A stretch of DNA of 64,000 nucleotides from Duganella sp. Leaf126 (GTDB lineage: Bacteria > Pseudomonadota > Gammaproteobacteria > Burkholderiales > Burkholderiaceae_D): the NCBI RefSeq assembly GCF_001423125.1, contig NZ_LMNW01000012.1:626772-690771 (forward strand), given 5' to 3'. Below the pieces are notes generated by a model. It had not been told where the DNA came from and did no database searches. It worked only from the letters and a program-made list of their open reading frames with translations. This document shows positions 17,779 through 26,190 of this stretch, in pieces. How positions within the stretch are numbered: the stretch's first letter is position 1; the number at the start of each line of letters is the position of its first letter. The position numbers and the translations under genes are program-made.

Positions 17779-18597
17779 GTGAGCAAGCCCAAGCTCCATT
17801 TCGCCCACGCCAACAGTTACCCGGCCGGCGTGTACCGCCAACTGCTGGAACGCCTGGCGCTGCAATTCGACATCGGGGCGCTGGACATGCATGCGCACAA
17901 CCCGCATTACCCGGTGTCCGACTGCTGGCCGCACCTGGTGGACGAATATATCGCCGAACTGGTGGCGCGCTACACGGAACCGGTGATCCTGGTCGGCCAT
18001 TCGCTCGGTGGCATGCTCAGTTTGCTGGTGGCGTATAAGCGGCCCGAACTGGTGCGGAGCGTGGTGATGCTCGATGCGCCGGTGGTGGCGGGATGGCGCG
18101 CGCTGGTGTGGCGCCTGATCAAGCTGGTCGGGAAGGAGTACGACCTGCCGCCGGCCAAGTTCTCCAAGCGGCGCCGCTTCGTGTGGCCCGACGCGCAAGC
18201 GGCGCACCAGCATTTTGCCGGCAAGGACCTGTTCGCGCGCTGGGCGCCGGGCGTGCTGGACGATTACATCGCCTGCGGCCTGACACCGCACCCGGACGGC
18301 GTGCAGCTGCGTTACACGCGCGAGGTCGAGACCCGCGTCTATGCCACCTTGCCGCACCACCTGGGCCGCCTGCTGCGCCGGGGGACGCCTGTGCCCATCG
18401 GCTTTATCGGTGGCGCCGATTCCTGGGAAACCAGGCAGTCCGGCCACCAGCACACCCGGGCGCTGGTCGGCGCGCAGTTCCGCATCGTCGAGGGCGGCCA
18501 CCTGTTTCCGATGGAGTCGCCGGCGCTGGCGGCAGACGCCATCGTCGAGATGGTCGCGGCGCTAGAAAAGGTGTTGAAACCGGGTGCTTTCGCGTAA
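17779..18597 (+). CDS. Alpha/beta-hydrolase family protein
   Basis: This 272-residue alpha/beta hydrolase carries the nucleophile elbow GHSLGG near residue 75, a candidate acid in GGADSWE near 216 and the catalytic His in EGGHLFPME near 240. The start is GTG, preceded by CGGAGAT at good spacing, with the family-like opening LHFAHANSYPAGVY. The substrate is unknown. The gene is co-directional between comEC and dcd; in related beta-proteobacteria a hydrolase of this type often lies near comEC (from memory). It has no signal peptide, so it is probably cytoplasmic. Confidence 0.88.
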   Translation: MSKPKLHFAHANSYPAGVYRQLLERLALQFDIGALDMHAHNPHYPVSDCWPHLVDEYIAELVARYTEPVILVGHSLGGMLSLLVAYKRPELVRSVVMLDAPVVAGWRALVWRLIKLVGKEYDLPPAKFSKRRRFVWPDAQAAHQHFAGKDLFARWAPGVLDDYIACGLTPHPDGVQLRYTREVETRVYATLPHHLGRLLRRGTPVPIGFIGGADSWETRQSGHQHTRALVGAQFRIVEGGHLFPMESPALAADAIVEMVAALEKVLKPGAFA

Positions 18598-18651
18598 AAT
18601 CTCGTCCATTTGGCGCAGCTGCGCCTTTCCAGCATTCAGGATGACTTTGCG

Positions 18652-19218
18652 ATGACGATTAAAAGCGATAAATGGATACGCCGCATGGCGGAACAGCACG
18701 GCATGATCGAGCCGTTTTTCCCGGACCAGGTCCGCATGGAAGAGGGGCGCAAGGTCATCTCCTATGGCACGTCGTCGTATGGCTATGACATCCGCTGCGC
18801 CGATGAATTCAAGGTGTTCACCAACATCAACAGCACCATCGTCGATCCGAAGAATTTCGATTCGAATTCGTTCGTCGATATCAAGAGCGATGTCTGCATC
18901 ATTCCGCCCAACTCGTTCGCGCTGGCCCGCACCGTCGAGTACTTCCGCATTCCGCGCAGCGTGCTGACGGTCTGCCTCGGCAAATCGACCTATGCGCGCT
19001 GCGGCATCATCGTCAACGTCACCCCGTTCGAACCGGAATGGGAAGGTTATGTGACGCTGGAGTTTTCCAATACCACGCCGCTGCCGGCCAAGATCTATGC
19101 GGGCGAGGGCTGCGCCCAGGTGCTGTTCTTCGAAAGCGACGAGGAATGCGATGTCTCCTACAAGGACCGCAACGGCAAATACCAGGGACAGCACGGCGTC
19201 ACGCTGCCACGCGCGTAA
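18652..19218 (+). CDS. dcd: dCTP deaminase
   Basis: This 188-residue enzyme deaminates dCTP to dUTP, the main route to dUMP for thymidylate synthesis in many proteobacteria. Length and sequence match the family: [12 protein letters not shown] at the start, [23 protein letters not shown] (substrate and catalytic region) and [20 protein letters not shown] with the catalytic Glu. An in-frame upstream extension exists, but the ATG at 18652 gives the canonical N-terminus. It works in the same pathway as thyA, which lies 14 kb away in this window. Nothing unusual in the sequence. Confidence 0.97.
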   Translation: MTIKSDKWIRRMAEQHGMIEPFFPDQVRMEEGRKVISYGTSSYGYDIRCADEFKVFTNINSTIVDPKNFDSNSFVDIKSDVCIIPPNSFALARTVEYFRIPRSVLTVCLGKSTYARCGIIVNVTPFEPEWEGYVTLEFSNTTPLPAKIYAGEGCAQVLFFESDEECDVSYKDRNGKYQGQHGVTLPRA

Positions 19219-19258
19219 GACCGTTGTCGTCTTAACGCCGCTTTACACCGCTTTACAT

Positions 19259-19280
19259 GGCGCGGGCTCCGGCCCGCGCC
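19259..19280 (+). terminator. Strong GC hairpin downstream of dcd, no U-tract
   Basis: A perfect 9-bp stem (GGCGCGGGC / GCCCGCGCC) with a 4-base TCCG loop lies 40 bases after the dcd stop. No T-run follows, so it is not a classical intrinsic terminator. It may stabilise the 3' end or act with Rho. Confidence 0.35.
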
Positions 19281-19326
19281 GGCGTTGCCGTTAACTCCTG
19301 TATCGATCATCTCAGGGGAGTCAACA

Positions 19327-19701
19327 ATGGTATCAGCAGTGGGATCGGCCACGGCCACGGCTGCGGGAAGCAGCACCTCGTCGGACAGCAGCACCATCGC
19401 CAGCCTGCAAAAGCAGCTGCAATCGTTGCAGAAGGATCTGGCGCAAGCGAACAAGGATACCTCGGAAACGGGACAGTCCAAGGCCAAGCTGCTGCAGACC
19501 CAGGTCGATGCGATCGAACAGCAGATCGCGCAGCTGCAAGCGCAGGCGGCGCAAAAGGCGCAGCAACAGCAGGCTGCTGCGCAGACGACCGGGGCTGCAG
19601 CCGGCACCGACGCCAGCGCTGCCAGCGCCGGCAACACCGGCAACACCGGCAAAAGCTCGCGCTACGACACCGTCGGTTCCGTGATCGACACCACCGCTTG
19701 A
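19327..19701 (+). CDS. FlxA-like coiled-coil protein
   Basis: This 124-residue protein has a Ser/Thr-rich N-terminus (1-25), a coiled-coil core with Gln/Leu/Lys heptads (about 25-85: LQKQLQSLQKDL, LQTQVDAIEQQIAQLQ) and an Ala/Gln/Gly-rich tail. This arrangement resembles FlxA-like proteins, of which E. coli FlxA is a flagellar-regulon member of unknown function. The start at 19327 is chosen because AGGGGAG precedes it. No flagellar gene is in the window, so the link to motility is by family only. Its last 40 bases overlap the 3' end of the convergent prpF-like gene. Confidence 0.72.
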   Translation: MVSAVGSATATAAGSSTSSDSSTIASLQKQLQSLQKDLAQANKDTSETGQSKAKLLQTQVDAIEQQIAQLQAQAAQKAQQQQAAAQTTGAAAGTDASAASAGNTGNTGKSSRYDTVGSVIDTTA

Positions 19702-20897
19702 CCGGCGCGTGCCAGCACGGCCGCCACCAGCGCGGCCGAGGCCCGGTACAGCGGCACGTGGCCGCGCAGCAGGACCTGGGCGCTGCGGCGGTAGGCTGCA
19801 CTGCCAATCTCGGGCAGGCCGCCCGCCATGCGCGCCACCACGGTGGCGTCGAGGATGCCGGCCGGATTTTCGATACCCACCGCGACGTCGGCAAAGTCGC
19901 TGCCGATCGGCGGCAAGCCGCGCGCCGCCTGCTGCGCGACCGAACCGGGAATCAGCGTGGCCGCCGCCAGGCAGCAGCCACCGGACACCGCCATCGACGC
20001 ATGGCCCGCTTGCGGGGTGAAATAACGGACCGCGATATTGCCGCCCGCCTCGGGCTGGCCGACGATGCAGATCTTGGGAATGGTCTCGCTGCGCGCCAGG
20101 TCGTCGCCCGTCATCAGGCTGCCGTCGCGCCGCCGCAGGCCCATGCGCAAGCCTGCCGCCACCCACAGGCTGCGCAGCGTTTGCTTGAAGACCGGATCGG
20201 CGTCGAGTTCGGCGATCGGTGCCTGGGCCGACTTGCCCAGTTCGGCCGCATCGCAGATCACCATCGGCACGGCCACATCGACGCACGATACCGTGTAACC
20301 GTCGATCACATCGCACACGCTGCCGGTGGGCAGCAGGCGGCCGGTCTTGGCGCCGACCGGCGACTGCATGAACAGGTCGACGGCAGGGTAGGCGCCATCG
20401 ACGCCGGGAATCGCGGCAGCCAGATACCTGCCGTCGGCCTCGGCGTGCATGCGCGAGACGGTGGTGACGCCGGTATTGGTGTTGCGGATCTGCAGATCGC
20501 CCGCACTGCTCACCATCGCGCTGTCGAGCGCCCACAACTGCAGCGCGGCCGACATATTGCCGCAGTTGACGCTCCAGTCGATGGCATCGTGATTGTGGGC
20601 CAGTTGCGCCAGGGTGCTGACCAGGACATCGCCATCGCTGCTGCGCTCGATGTCGGCAAAAAACACCTTGTTGCTGGTGGGCGTGCCCCGTCCGAGACCG
20701 GTGATCTGCCGGTTGCGGTCATTGTGTCCGCCCAGCGGCACGCCCATCAGGTGGCGCAGCAGTTCCTCGCGCAGCGCCAGGTCCTGCGGCGCCCAGCGGT
20801 CCCACAGGACCAGGCCGGTCGAGGTGCCGCCGCGCATGTGGTGGACCGGGAATTCCAGTACGCCGTGGCGCAGCCGTGGTGCAAACAATGGTGTCAT
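19662..20897 (-). CDS. PrpF-family isomerase (aconitate / methylaconitate / oxalomesaconate type)
   Basis: This 411-residue PrpF-fold protein is an isomerase that shifts double bonds in aconitate-like acids (methylcitrate cycle PrpF, or 4-oxalomesaconate tautomerase GalD). The MRGGTSTGLVLWD opening, TSNKVFF with the catalytic-type Lys and VNCGNMSAAL with the catalytic-type Cys are all visible. GHASMAVSGGCCLAAA lies in the second half. None of the methylcitrate or gallate pathway genes are nearby. Instead it is the third gene of a two-component operon, beginning 3 bases after the kinase stop. No ribosome site of its own is obvious, so translation is probably coupled. The exact substrate is unresolved. 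Confidence 0.86.
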   Translation of the reverse strand: MTPLFAPRLRHGVLEFPVHHMRGGTSTGLVLWDRWAPQDLALREELLRHLMGVPLGGHNDRNRQITGLGRGTPTSNKVFFADIERSSDGDVLVSTLAQLAHNHDAIDWSVNCGNMSAALQLWALDSAMVSSAGDLQIRNTNTGVTTVSRMHAEADGRYLAAAIPGVDGAYPAVDLFMQSPVGAKTGRLLPTGSVCDVIDGYTVSCVDVAVPMVICDAAELGKSAQAPIAELDADPVFKQTLRSLWVAAGLRMGLRRRDGSLMTGDDLARSETIPKICIVGQPEAGGNIAVRYFTPQAGHASMAVSGGCCLAAATLIPGSVAQQAARGLPPIGSDFADVAVGIENPAGILDATVVARMAGGLPEIGSAAYRRSAQVLLRGHVPLYRASAALVAAVLARAGQAVVSITEPTVS

Positions 20898-20900
20898 GGT

Positions 20901-22427
20901 TCAGTGCCGCTTGACCGGCAAGATGATTTCCACGCTCAGCCCGCCGCCTTCGCGGTTGCTGGCGCGGATGGCGCCGCCATGGGCTTCGATCACGTGCTGG
21001 GCGATGGCCAGGCCGAGACCGTGGCCTTCGGTACTGGCACTGCTGGCGCGGGAAAATGGTTGAAAGATGGTGTCGAGTTCGTCCGCCGCCACGCCGGGAC
21101 CGCGGTCCAGCACGCGGATCGCCAGCTTGCCCTGGTCCGGCAGCGCCTGCGCCTGCAGCAGCACTTCGCCGCCGGCTGGACTGTGCTTGATGGCGTTGCG
21201 TACGACGTTTTCGATCGCGCGCCCCAGCAGATCGGTCTGGCCGACCACGATCACATCGGCCTCGCCCTCCTGGGCGACGCTGCGTTGCTGGCTGGTCGCC
21301 TCGAAGCGCGCATCGTCGGCGATCTGGTCGAGCAGGTCGGCCATGCTGATGTCTTCCTGGCTGGCCTTGATGGCGCCCGCTTCGAGCCGGGCCAGCGTCA
21401 GCAGCTCGCCGACCAGCTTGTCCATCCGCACGCTTTCGCGCTCGACCCGTTCCATCGAGGCGGCCATCTTGTCGGGCTGCTGGTGGGCCAGGCCGATGGC
21501 CGCCTGCAGCCGCGCCAGCGGCGAGCGCAATTCGTGCGAGACATCGTGCAGCAGGCGGGTCTGGCCGTCGATCAGGCTGCGCAGGCGCGCAGTCATGCGG
21601 TCGAAGTCGCGGCCCAGGTCGTTGAGTTCGGTGCCGCGCATGCCGGCGGCGTTGGCGAAGCGCGGCGACAAATCGCCGCCGGCCGCCGCGTCGAAGGCTT
21701 GCCGCAAGGCCCGGATCGGCCGTGAGAAATACCAGGCCAGCAGGAACGAGAACAGCAGGCTGGCCAGCACCGCTGCCACCAGCGGCACCCACGGCGTGAT
21801 CGGCTGGAAGCGCGGTCCCATCGGTCCACGGAATTCGTTCGGTCGCCCCGGGCCACCCTGCTGCGGCGTCGCTTGCCCCTGCGCTGCGGATGGCTGGTTC
21901 CAGCCGGATGGCGGTGGCGGCGAGGGCGGCGGCTGGGCGCCCGGCATGCCTTCCCGGCTCATGAACATGCGCATCTCGCGGTCGTTAATGCCCAGCAGCG
22001 AACGGTCCTTGTCGTAGCCGCGCAGCCGTTCGGACGCGGGCAGGAACAGCAGATAGCGGTTGCCCTGCGGGTCGTAGACGTGGCGCACCACGCGCTGGCG
22101 GTCTTCGTCGCGCAGCAGGTTGCGCGATTCGCGCAACATCGATTCGCTGACAATACGGCCGAGCAGCTCGCGGCCGGCGTCGTTGACGGCGTACACGCGG
22201 CGCCGGTCCATGTTTTCCAGCATGCGCTTGAGGGCGTTGGCGCCGCCGAATTCGAGCGTGGCGGCGGCCGCACCGATCGCCATTTCGGCCGGCGGGCTGG
22301 TGTCGATGTCCGATTGCACGGTTTGCTGGCGGCGGTTCTTGAGCCAGATGGCGCCGCCGATGCCGACCGTGGCCGCCAGCTGCGCCAGCAGGATGCAGAC
22401 AAAAAACTTCCAGAACAAACGCCCCAC
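20901..22427 (-). CDS. Sensor histidine kinase, CpxA/OmpR-system type
   Basis: This 508-residue membrane kinase has an N-terminal helix (about 6-28), a periplasmic sensor of about 180 residues containing a Pro-rich stretch (165-195), and a second helix (about 212-233). These are followed by a HAMP linker, a HisKA domain with the phospho-acceptor His298 in SHELRSPL, and a HATPase domain with NAIKHSP, DRGPGV and GHGLGLA. The GTG start at 22427 has AAGGAG overlapping the end of the regulator gene. Gene order is regulator, kinase, PrpF-like isomerase, with 3-base gaps. The signal is unknown. The sensor domain shows no family I recognise. Confidence 0.93.
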   Translation of the reverse strand: MGRLFWKFFVCILLAQLAATVGIGGAIWLKNRRQQTVQSDIDTSPPAEMAIGAAAATLEFGGANALKRMLENMDRRRVYAVNDAGRELLGRIVSESMLRESRNLLRDEDRQRVVRHVYDPQGNRYLLFLPASERLRGYDKDRSLLGINDREMRMFMSREGMPGAQPPPSPPPPSGWNQPSAAQGQATPQQGGPGRPNEFRGPMGPRFQPITPWVPLVAAVLASLLFSFLLAWYFSRPIRALRQAFDAAAGGDLSPRFANAAGMRGTELNDLGRDFDRMTARLRSLIDGQTRLLHDVSHELRSPLARLQAAIGLAHQQPDKMAASMERVERESVRMDKLVGELLTLARLEAGAIKASQEDISMADLLDQIADDARFEATSQQRSVAQEGEADVIVVGQTDLLGRAIENVVRNAIKHSPAGGEVLLQAQALPDQGKLAIRVLDRGPGVAADELDTIFQPFSRASSASTEGHGLGLAIAQHVIEAHGGAIRASNREGGGLSVEIILPVKRH

Positions 22428-22430
22428 GGC

Positions 22431-23123
22431 CTACTCCTTGATCAGCTGGTAACCGAGGCGGTACACGGTTTGCAGGCAGGAGCGGCCATCGGCGATGGTG
22501 CCGAGCTTGTGCCGCAGGCTCGAGAGGTGAACATCGATGTTGCGGTCGAAGCGGGCCAGCGGCCGGCCCAGGCCCTGCTCCGACAAGGTGTTCTTGCTGA
22601 CCGGACGGCCGGCGTTCCGGGCCAGCACTTCGAGCAGGTTGAATTCGGTGCTGGTCAGTTCCAGCTTGCCGCCAGCCCAGGTGGCGCGCCGCTGTTCGGG
22701 CCACATGGTGAGCTGACCGACCACGATGGCCGATGCATTGCCGCTGTCGGCCGGCACGCTGTGGGCGCGGCGCAGGATGGCGCGGATGCGGGCAGTCAGT
22801 TCGCGCGGGGTGCAGGGCTTGGCGACGTAATCGTCGGCGCCCAGTTCCAGGCCGACGATGCGGTCGGTGTCGTCGCCGCGCCCGGTGAGCATCAGCACCG
22901 GCAACTGGCTGCCGGTGCGGATGCGGCGCAGCGTTTCCAGGCCGTTCATGCGCGGCATCATCACATCGAGGATGGCGATCGCATAGGCGCCGGTGCTGGC
23001 CTCGATGGTGCCGGCTTCGCCGTCGTGCACGGCCTTGACCTCGAAGCCTTCCTGTTCCAGATATTCCTTGAACATGCCTACCAGTTCGATGTCGTCGTCT
23101 ATCAGCAGTACTTTGCTCTTCAT
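22431..23123 (-). CDS. OmpR/CpxR-family response regulator
   Basis: This 230-residue regulator has a receiver domain (1-115; acidic pocket DDD at 9-11, phospho-acceptor Asp53 in ILDVMMP, conserved Lys in VAKP). A winged-helix OmpR-type DNA-binding domain follows (about 130-230; LTSTEFNLLEVL, IDVHLSSLRHKLG, TVYRLGYQL). It is the first gene of the three-gene operon with the kinase and the PrpF-like isomerase, so it probably controls its own operon. The intergenic stretch to the divergent intradiol-dioxygenase-like gene is only 79 bp and would hold any shared operator. Confidence 0.95.
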   Translation of the reverse strand: MKSKVLLIDDDIELVGMFKEYLEQEGFEVKAVHDGEAGTIEASTGAYAIAILDVMMPRMNGLETLRRIRTGSQLPVLMLTGRGDDTDRIVGLELGADDYVAKPCTPRELTARIRAILRRAHSVPADSGNASAIVVGQLTMWPEQRRATWAGGKLELTSTEFNLLEVLARNAGRPVSKNTLSEQGLGRPLARFDRNIDVHLSSLRHKLGTIADGRSCLQTVYRLGYQLIKE

Positions 23124-23202
23124 GTGCAGCGATTCATTGTAGGAATGCCGTCCATGATAGCAGCGGTGCCAGCGTCCCAGCAGCGTTTTACCCGCTTTTA
23201 CA

Positions 23203-23844
23203 ATGCGTTACTTTGCAGAAACCGGTGGACCTTACCCGGCCGATGGCAGCAACAGCAATGCCAGCGGCGTGGTCAACGTGCTCACCCAATCGGGCGTAGT
23301 GCGCAGCGATATCCGCAGCAGTTTCAATGGCGCCACCGGCACCGCCGCAGGGGTGCCGCTGACCATCAAGCTGCAACTGGTGAACGTCAACGGCAGCTGC
23401 GCAGCGCTCGACGGTGTCGCCGTCTATCTGTGGCACTGCGACCGTGACGGCAACTACTCGCTGTATTCGAGCGGCGTCACCGGGCAGAATTATCTGCGCG
23501 GCGTGCAGGTCAGCGACAGCAGCGGCAACGTGGCGTTCACGTCGATCTATCCGGGCTGTTACGCAGGGCGCGTGCCGCACGTGCACTTCGAGGTGTACCG
23601 CACGCTGGCCGGTGCAACCAGCGCCGCGAACCGCATCAAGACCTCGCAGTTCGCGTTTCCCGATGCAGCCAGCAATGCGGTGTATGCGAGCGCCGGCTAC
23701 AGCGCCAGCGTGCGCAACATGGCGCAAATCAGCCTGGCGACCGACAACGTCTTCAGCGACGGCGCCACGCTGCAGGTGGCCAGCATCACGGGCAACGTCA
23801 CCGAAGGCTATGTGGCGACGCTGACCGTGGGCGTGGCGGGGTAG
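23203..23844 (+). CDS. Intradiol ring-cleavage dioxygenase-like protein, 5' end apparently missing
   Basis: This 213-residue protein resembles the secreted branch of the intradiol dioxygenase family. ETGGPYPADGS and SDIRSSF at the N-terminus are typical. The four iron ligands are kept: Tyr in GNYSLYSS, Tyr in YPGCY, and two His in PHVHFEV. Related proteins usually begin with a signal peptide or Tat leader and 30-60 more residues. Here the frame is closed by TAG at 23158-23160, and the ATG at 23203 lies inside what looks like mature sequence. No ribosome site precedes it. Either it is a leaderless short form or a 5'-truncated remnant. Catalytic residues are intact, so decay is recent or absent. 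Confidence 0.78.
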   Translation: MRYFAETGGPYPADGSNSNASGVVNVLTQSGVVRSDIRSSFNGATGTAAGVPLTIKLQLVNVNGSCAALDGVAVYLWHCDRDGNYSLYSSGVTGQNYLRGVQVSDSSGNVAFTSIYPGCYAGRVPHVHFEVYRTLAGATSAANRIKTSQFAFPDAASNAVYASAGYSASVRNMAQISLATDNVFSDGATLQVASITGNVTEGYVATLTVGVAG

Positions 23845-23865
23845 GGCCCGCTAGGGAGAATGGGC

Positions 23866-24054
23866 TCAGCGGCCCATGGCGTCACGGATCTTCTGGTCCG
23901 TCTTGTACTGGCTCAGCGCATACACGGCCCAGATGGCGGCAGGCAGCCAGCCGATCAAGGTGATTTGCAGAATCAGGCAGATGATGCCGGCCATGGGGCG
24001 GCCGATGGTGAAGAATGTCAGCCACGGAAGTATCAAGGCGATGATTAAACGCAT
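23866..24054 (-). CDS. YqaE/Pmp3 family small membrane protein
   Basis: This 62-residue proteolipid has two membrane helices (about 2-14 plus 18-34, and 36-48), separated by a short turn with GRPMAGI and GWLPAAIWAVYAL. This pattern is typical of the Pmp3/YqaE family, stress-linked membrane peptides in bacteria, yeast and plants. The start at 24054 (MRLIIALILPW) matches the family; a longer frame starting upstream does not. A GAAAGAA ribosome site precedes it. It converges with the dioxygenase-like gene, 21 bases apart. The 9-residue charged tail after the second helix (YKTDQKIRDAMGR region) is slightly longer than in the shortest members. Confidence 0.87.
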   Translation of the reverse strand: MRLIIALILPWLTFFTIGRPMAGIICLILQITLIGWLPAAIWAVYALSQYKTDQKIRDAMGR

Positions 24055-24145
24055 TGCAGTTCTTTCATAGTTGTAAAGGTTGTGCCAATTTAGCATGAAT
24101 CCGTGCCCCACTTTGTGCGCACGGAGCCATATGCCCGAGGTTGGT

Positions 24146-26020
24146 TCAGCGCTGCTTGCGCAGTTTTTCCAGGCGTGGTGGCAGGGCAGCGATAAACGGT
24201 ATGATTTGTTGCGTGAGATAAGCCGCCCCGAGTGTTACGCCCTCAGTTTCGTCACGATTGCCAGCGTAATACTCGAGCTTGGGTAGCAGGGCGCCCCAGA
24301 ATGCCGCCTCCTGGGCCAATGCAGGATGGCTCACGCCCGCATACCTTGTCTGCAGTGCCCGTAGAACGGTGCGCAACACGGGCATGTCGCTGCCAGCCAG
24401 AAGTTTGGCAAACTCGTCAGCGTGCAAATACTCGGTGAACGGGATGGCGCCAAACTGTGCCTGCGCACCCGCGCTGGAGGCGATGCGACTTGCCCAGCGC
24501 TGCGGGTCCGTTCTCAGCTCGGTCATCCACAGTTCCCACCAGTATTTGAATTGCTGTTGCTGCGTGGCCGTCACAGCCGTGCGCAAGTCCGATTGCAGTT
24601 TGCGGAAGATGGGATGGCTACGTGACCAGTAAGCGAGGCCAAACGCGCCATTGCCGTCGATGGCGGCGCGGTCTTCCGCAGTCAGCGCAGTATGCAGTGT
24701 CCCGGAAGTTGCCCACTTGGCCTTGACCACTTCGCTTCCCAGATCCTGCACGGCGTCGTCCGGCATCTGCAGCAATCGCATACCGATAAACTGAAGTAGC
24801 AAGCCGGTGGCATGCAGAAATGCGCCGGGCGAGTCGAATGCGCTGTCCATGTAAGCTTCTTGCAGTTTATAGACCAGGGCATTGAACCTGGCATTGGACA
24901 GCTGCTGCCAATGCCATAGCTGTAGCCAGGCCGGCTCGTCTTCTGTGACGAACCAGGCGCTGTGCCTGATGGCCTCGCGCAGTGCTTCGTGTCGCAGTTC
25001 GCCGTACTGGAAGTATTCCCGGTAAAGGGCTGGCGGCAGCCCGTATGCGGTGATGTCATCGAGACCGTGCAGCCGCAGGCGTGCTGCCCCGGCCCCGCGC
25101 GCCCGCTCGCTGTCCACAGAGGGTAAAGTCGCGGCCGAGTCGCACAGGGTGCTGAGGTCATCCAGTTCCAGCTGGCCGGCGCGGAATTCGATGCTCAGCG
25201 CCAGCACCTCATGGACGAGCCGCCTGACGTACGGTTCCGGCAGTTGAAGGTAGGGAACAGCTTGCTGGAGGGCGCCCCGCACTCGCGAAAAGTCGAGCAT
25301 GGCCTGACGCAGCTGTCGCAGGTTGCTGTAGCCGGCGAGTTCGAACACCCTCAATACCGTCTCTTGATGCTTTGCCAGCTGCTGGCTACCAGCCACTTCC
25401 CCCAGTTCATTCAGAAAGGACTGCAGCGCACCGCGCGGGTCCGGGCTGAGTCGCAGCGTGCGGCCGATGACTTTTTCTTTGAGTGTGGCAAAGGGAATGG
25501 TGGTGCCGCGTTCAGGCACCTGGTCGGGATTGGCCAGAATCAGCACGCGGTGGTCATCGTGCTCGACCAGCTGGTTGATAATGCCGAGCACGTCGTCGAC
25601 TGGCATGGTGCTGCGCTCGAGATCATCGAAGATGAGCACGGCGTTGTGGGTCCGCAGGCGCTTCTGGATATCAGGTGCTGACATCTCGAGCTCTAGTGCA
25701 TCATCGGCGATCTTGAACGTGCCTTTGAGTGCGCTGCGGGCCAGCCCCCACGAGGTTTGTACCACCGTGCTGCCCAGCAGCGGATTGAGTTGCCTGAAGA
25801 ACTGCTCGGCGATGTCATTGATGCTGCTCACACCATACAACGACACATACAGCGTTTTCTTTTGGTGCTGCTCGGTAAGACGCTGGGCGAACTGCTTGAT
25901 GCGCCAGGTCTTGCCGGCACCCCACTCGCCTTCGATCAGCACGGCGTAATGGGGACTGGCCGGCTGCGTGCAGTATTGAGTCAAATAAACTTCGATTGCA
26001 TCGTCGTGCGCTGGCTGCAT
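24146..26020 (-). CDS. KAP-type P-loop NTPase, possible defence protein
   Basis: This 624-residue protein has an N-terminal KAP-type P-loop domain. Walker A is GEWGAGKT (31-38), and Walker B is VLIFDDLER (128-136), the DDLxR form typical of KAP/STAND-like NTPases. LANPDQVPERG near 175 resembles a sensor segment. The remaining 400 residues are helical and rich in Leu/Trp, with no domain I recognise. No membrane helices are inserted in the NTPase, unlike classical KAP proteins such as Kidins220. GGAGATAAT precedes the ATG. Synonymous sites look less G/C-biased than in neighbouring housekeeping genes, and the flanks are AT-rich. Many prokaryotic KAP genes sit in defence islands; here it stands alone. 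Function is unknown. Confidence 0.78.
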   Translation of the reverse strand: MQPAHDDAIEVYLTQYCTQPASPHYAVLIEGEWGAGKTWRIKQFAQRLTEQHQKKTLYVSLYGVSSINDIAEQFFRQLNPLLGSTVVQTSWGLARSALKGTFKIADDALELEMSAPDIQKRLRTHNAVLIFDDLERSTMPVDDVLGIINQLVEHDDHRVLILANPDQVPERGTTIPFATLKEKVIGRTLRLSPDPRGALQSFLNELGEVAGSQQLAKHQETVLRVFELAGYSNLRQLRQAMLDFSRVRGALQQAVPYLQLPEPYVRRLVHEVLALSIEFRAGQLELDDLSTLCDSAATLPSVDSERARGAGAARLRLHGLDDITAYGLPPALYREYFQYGELRHEALREAIRHSAWFVTEDEPAWLQLWHWQQLSNARFNALVYKLQEAYMDSAFDSPGAFLHATGLLLQFIGMRLLQMPDDAVQDLGSEVVKAKWATSGTLHTALTAEDRAAIDGNGAFGLAYWSRSHPIFRKLQSDLRTAVTATQQQQFKYWWELWMTELRTDPQRWASRIASSAGAQAQFGAIPFTEYLHADEFAKLLAGSDMPVLRTVLRALQTRYAGVSHPALAQEAAFWGALLPKLEYYAGNRDETEGVTLGAAYLTQQIIPFIAALPPRLEKLRKQR

Positions 26021-26103
26021 ATTATCTCCGGAATAGTTTGCGAATGTGCTTGCAAAGAAAGTTCTATGCGGAAATTAATTTACCATGAAGACGTTTGGGC
26101 TTG

Positions 26104-26137
26104 CAATAAAAGCAAACTGGCAGCCGAAGCTGCCAGT
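26104..26137 (-). terminator. Intrinsic terminator after the decarboxylase gene
   Basis: A 9-bp perfect stem (ACTGGCAGC / GCTGCCAGT) with a TTCG loop on the minus strand is followed by TTGCTTTTATT. It lies 54 bases after the decarboxylase stop, and the U-rich side faces that transcript. Confidence 0.75.
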
Positions 26138-26190
26138 CATGAAGGACAATCAGGTGCGGCAGTTGCCCGGCATGCGGCCTGCCGGAGCGC

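Noticed and set aside
24101..24124. Inverted repeat CCGTGC / GCACGG between the YqaE-like and KAP genes.
   Set aside because: A 6-bp stem with a 12-base loop and no U-tract; not convincing as terminator or operator.
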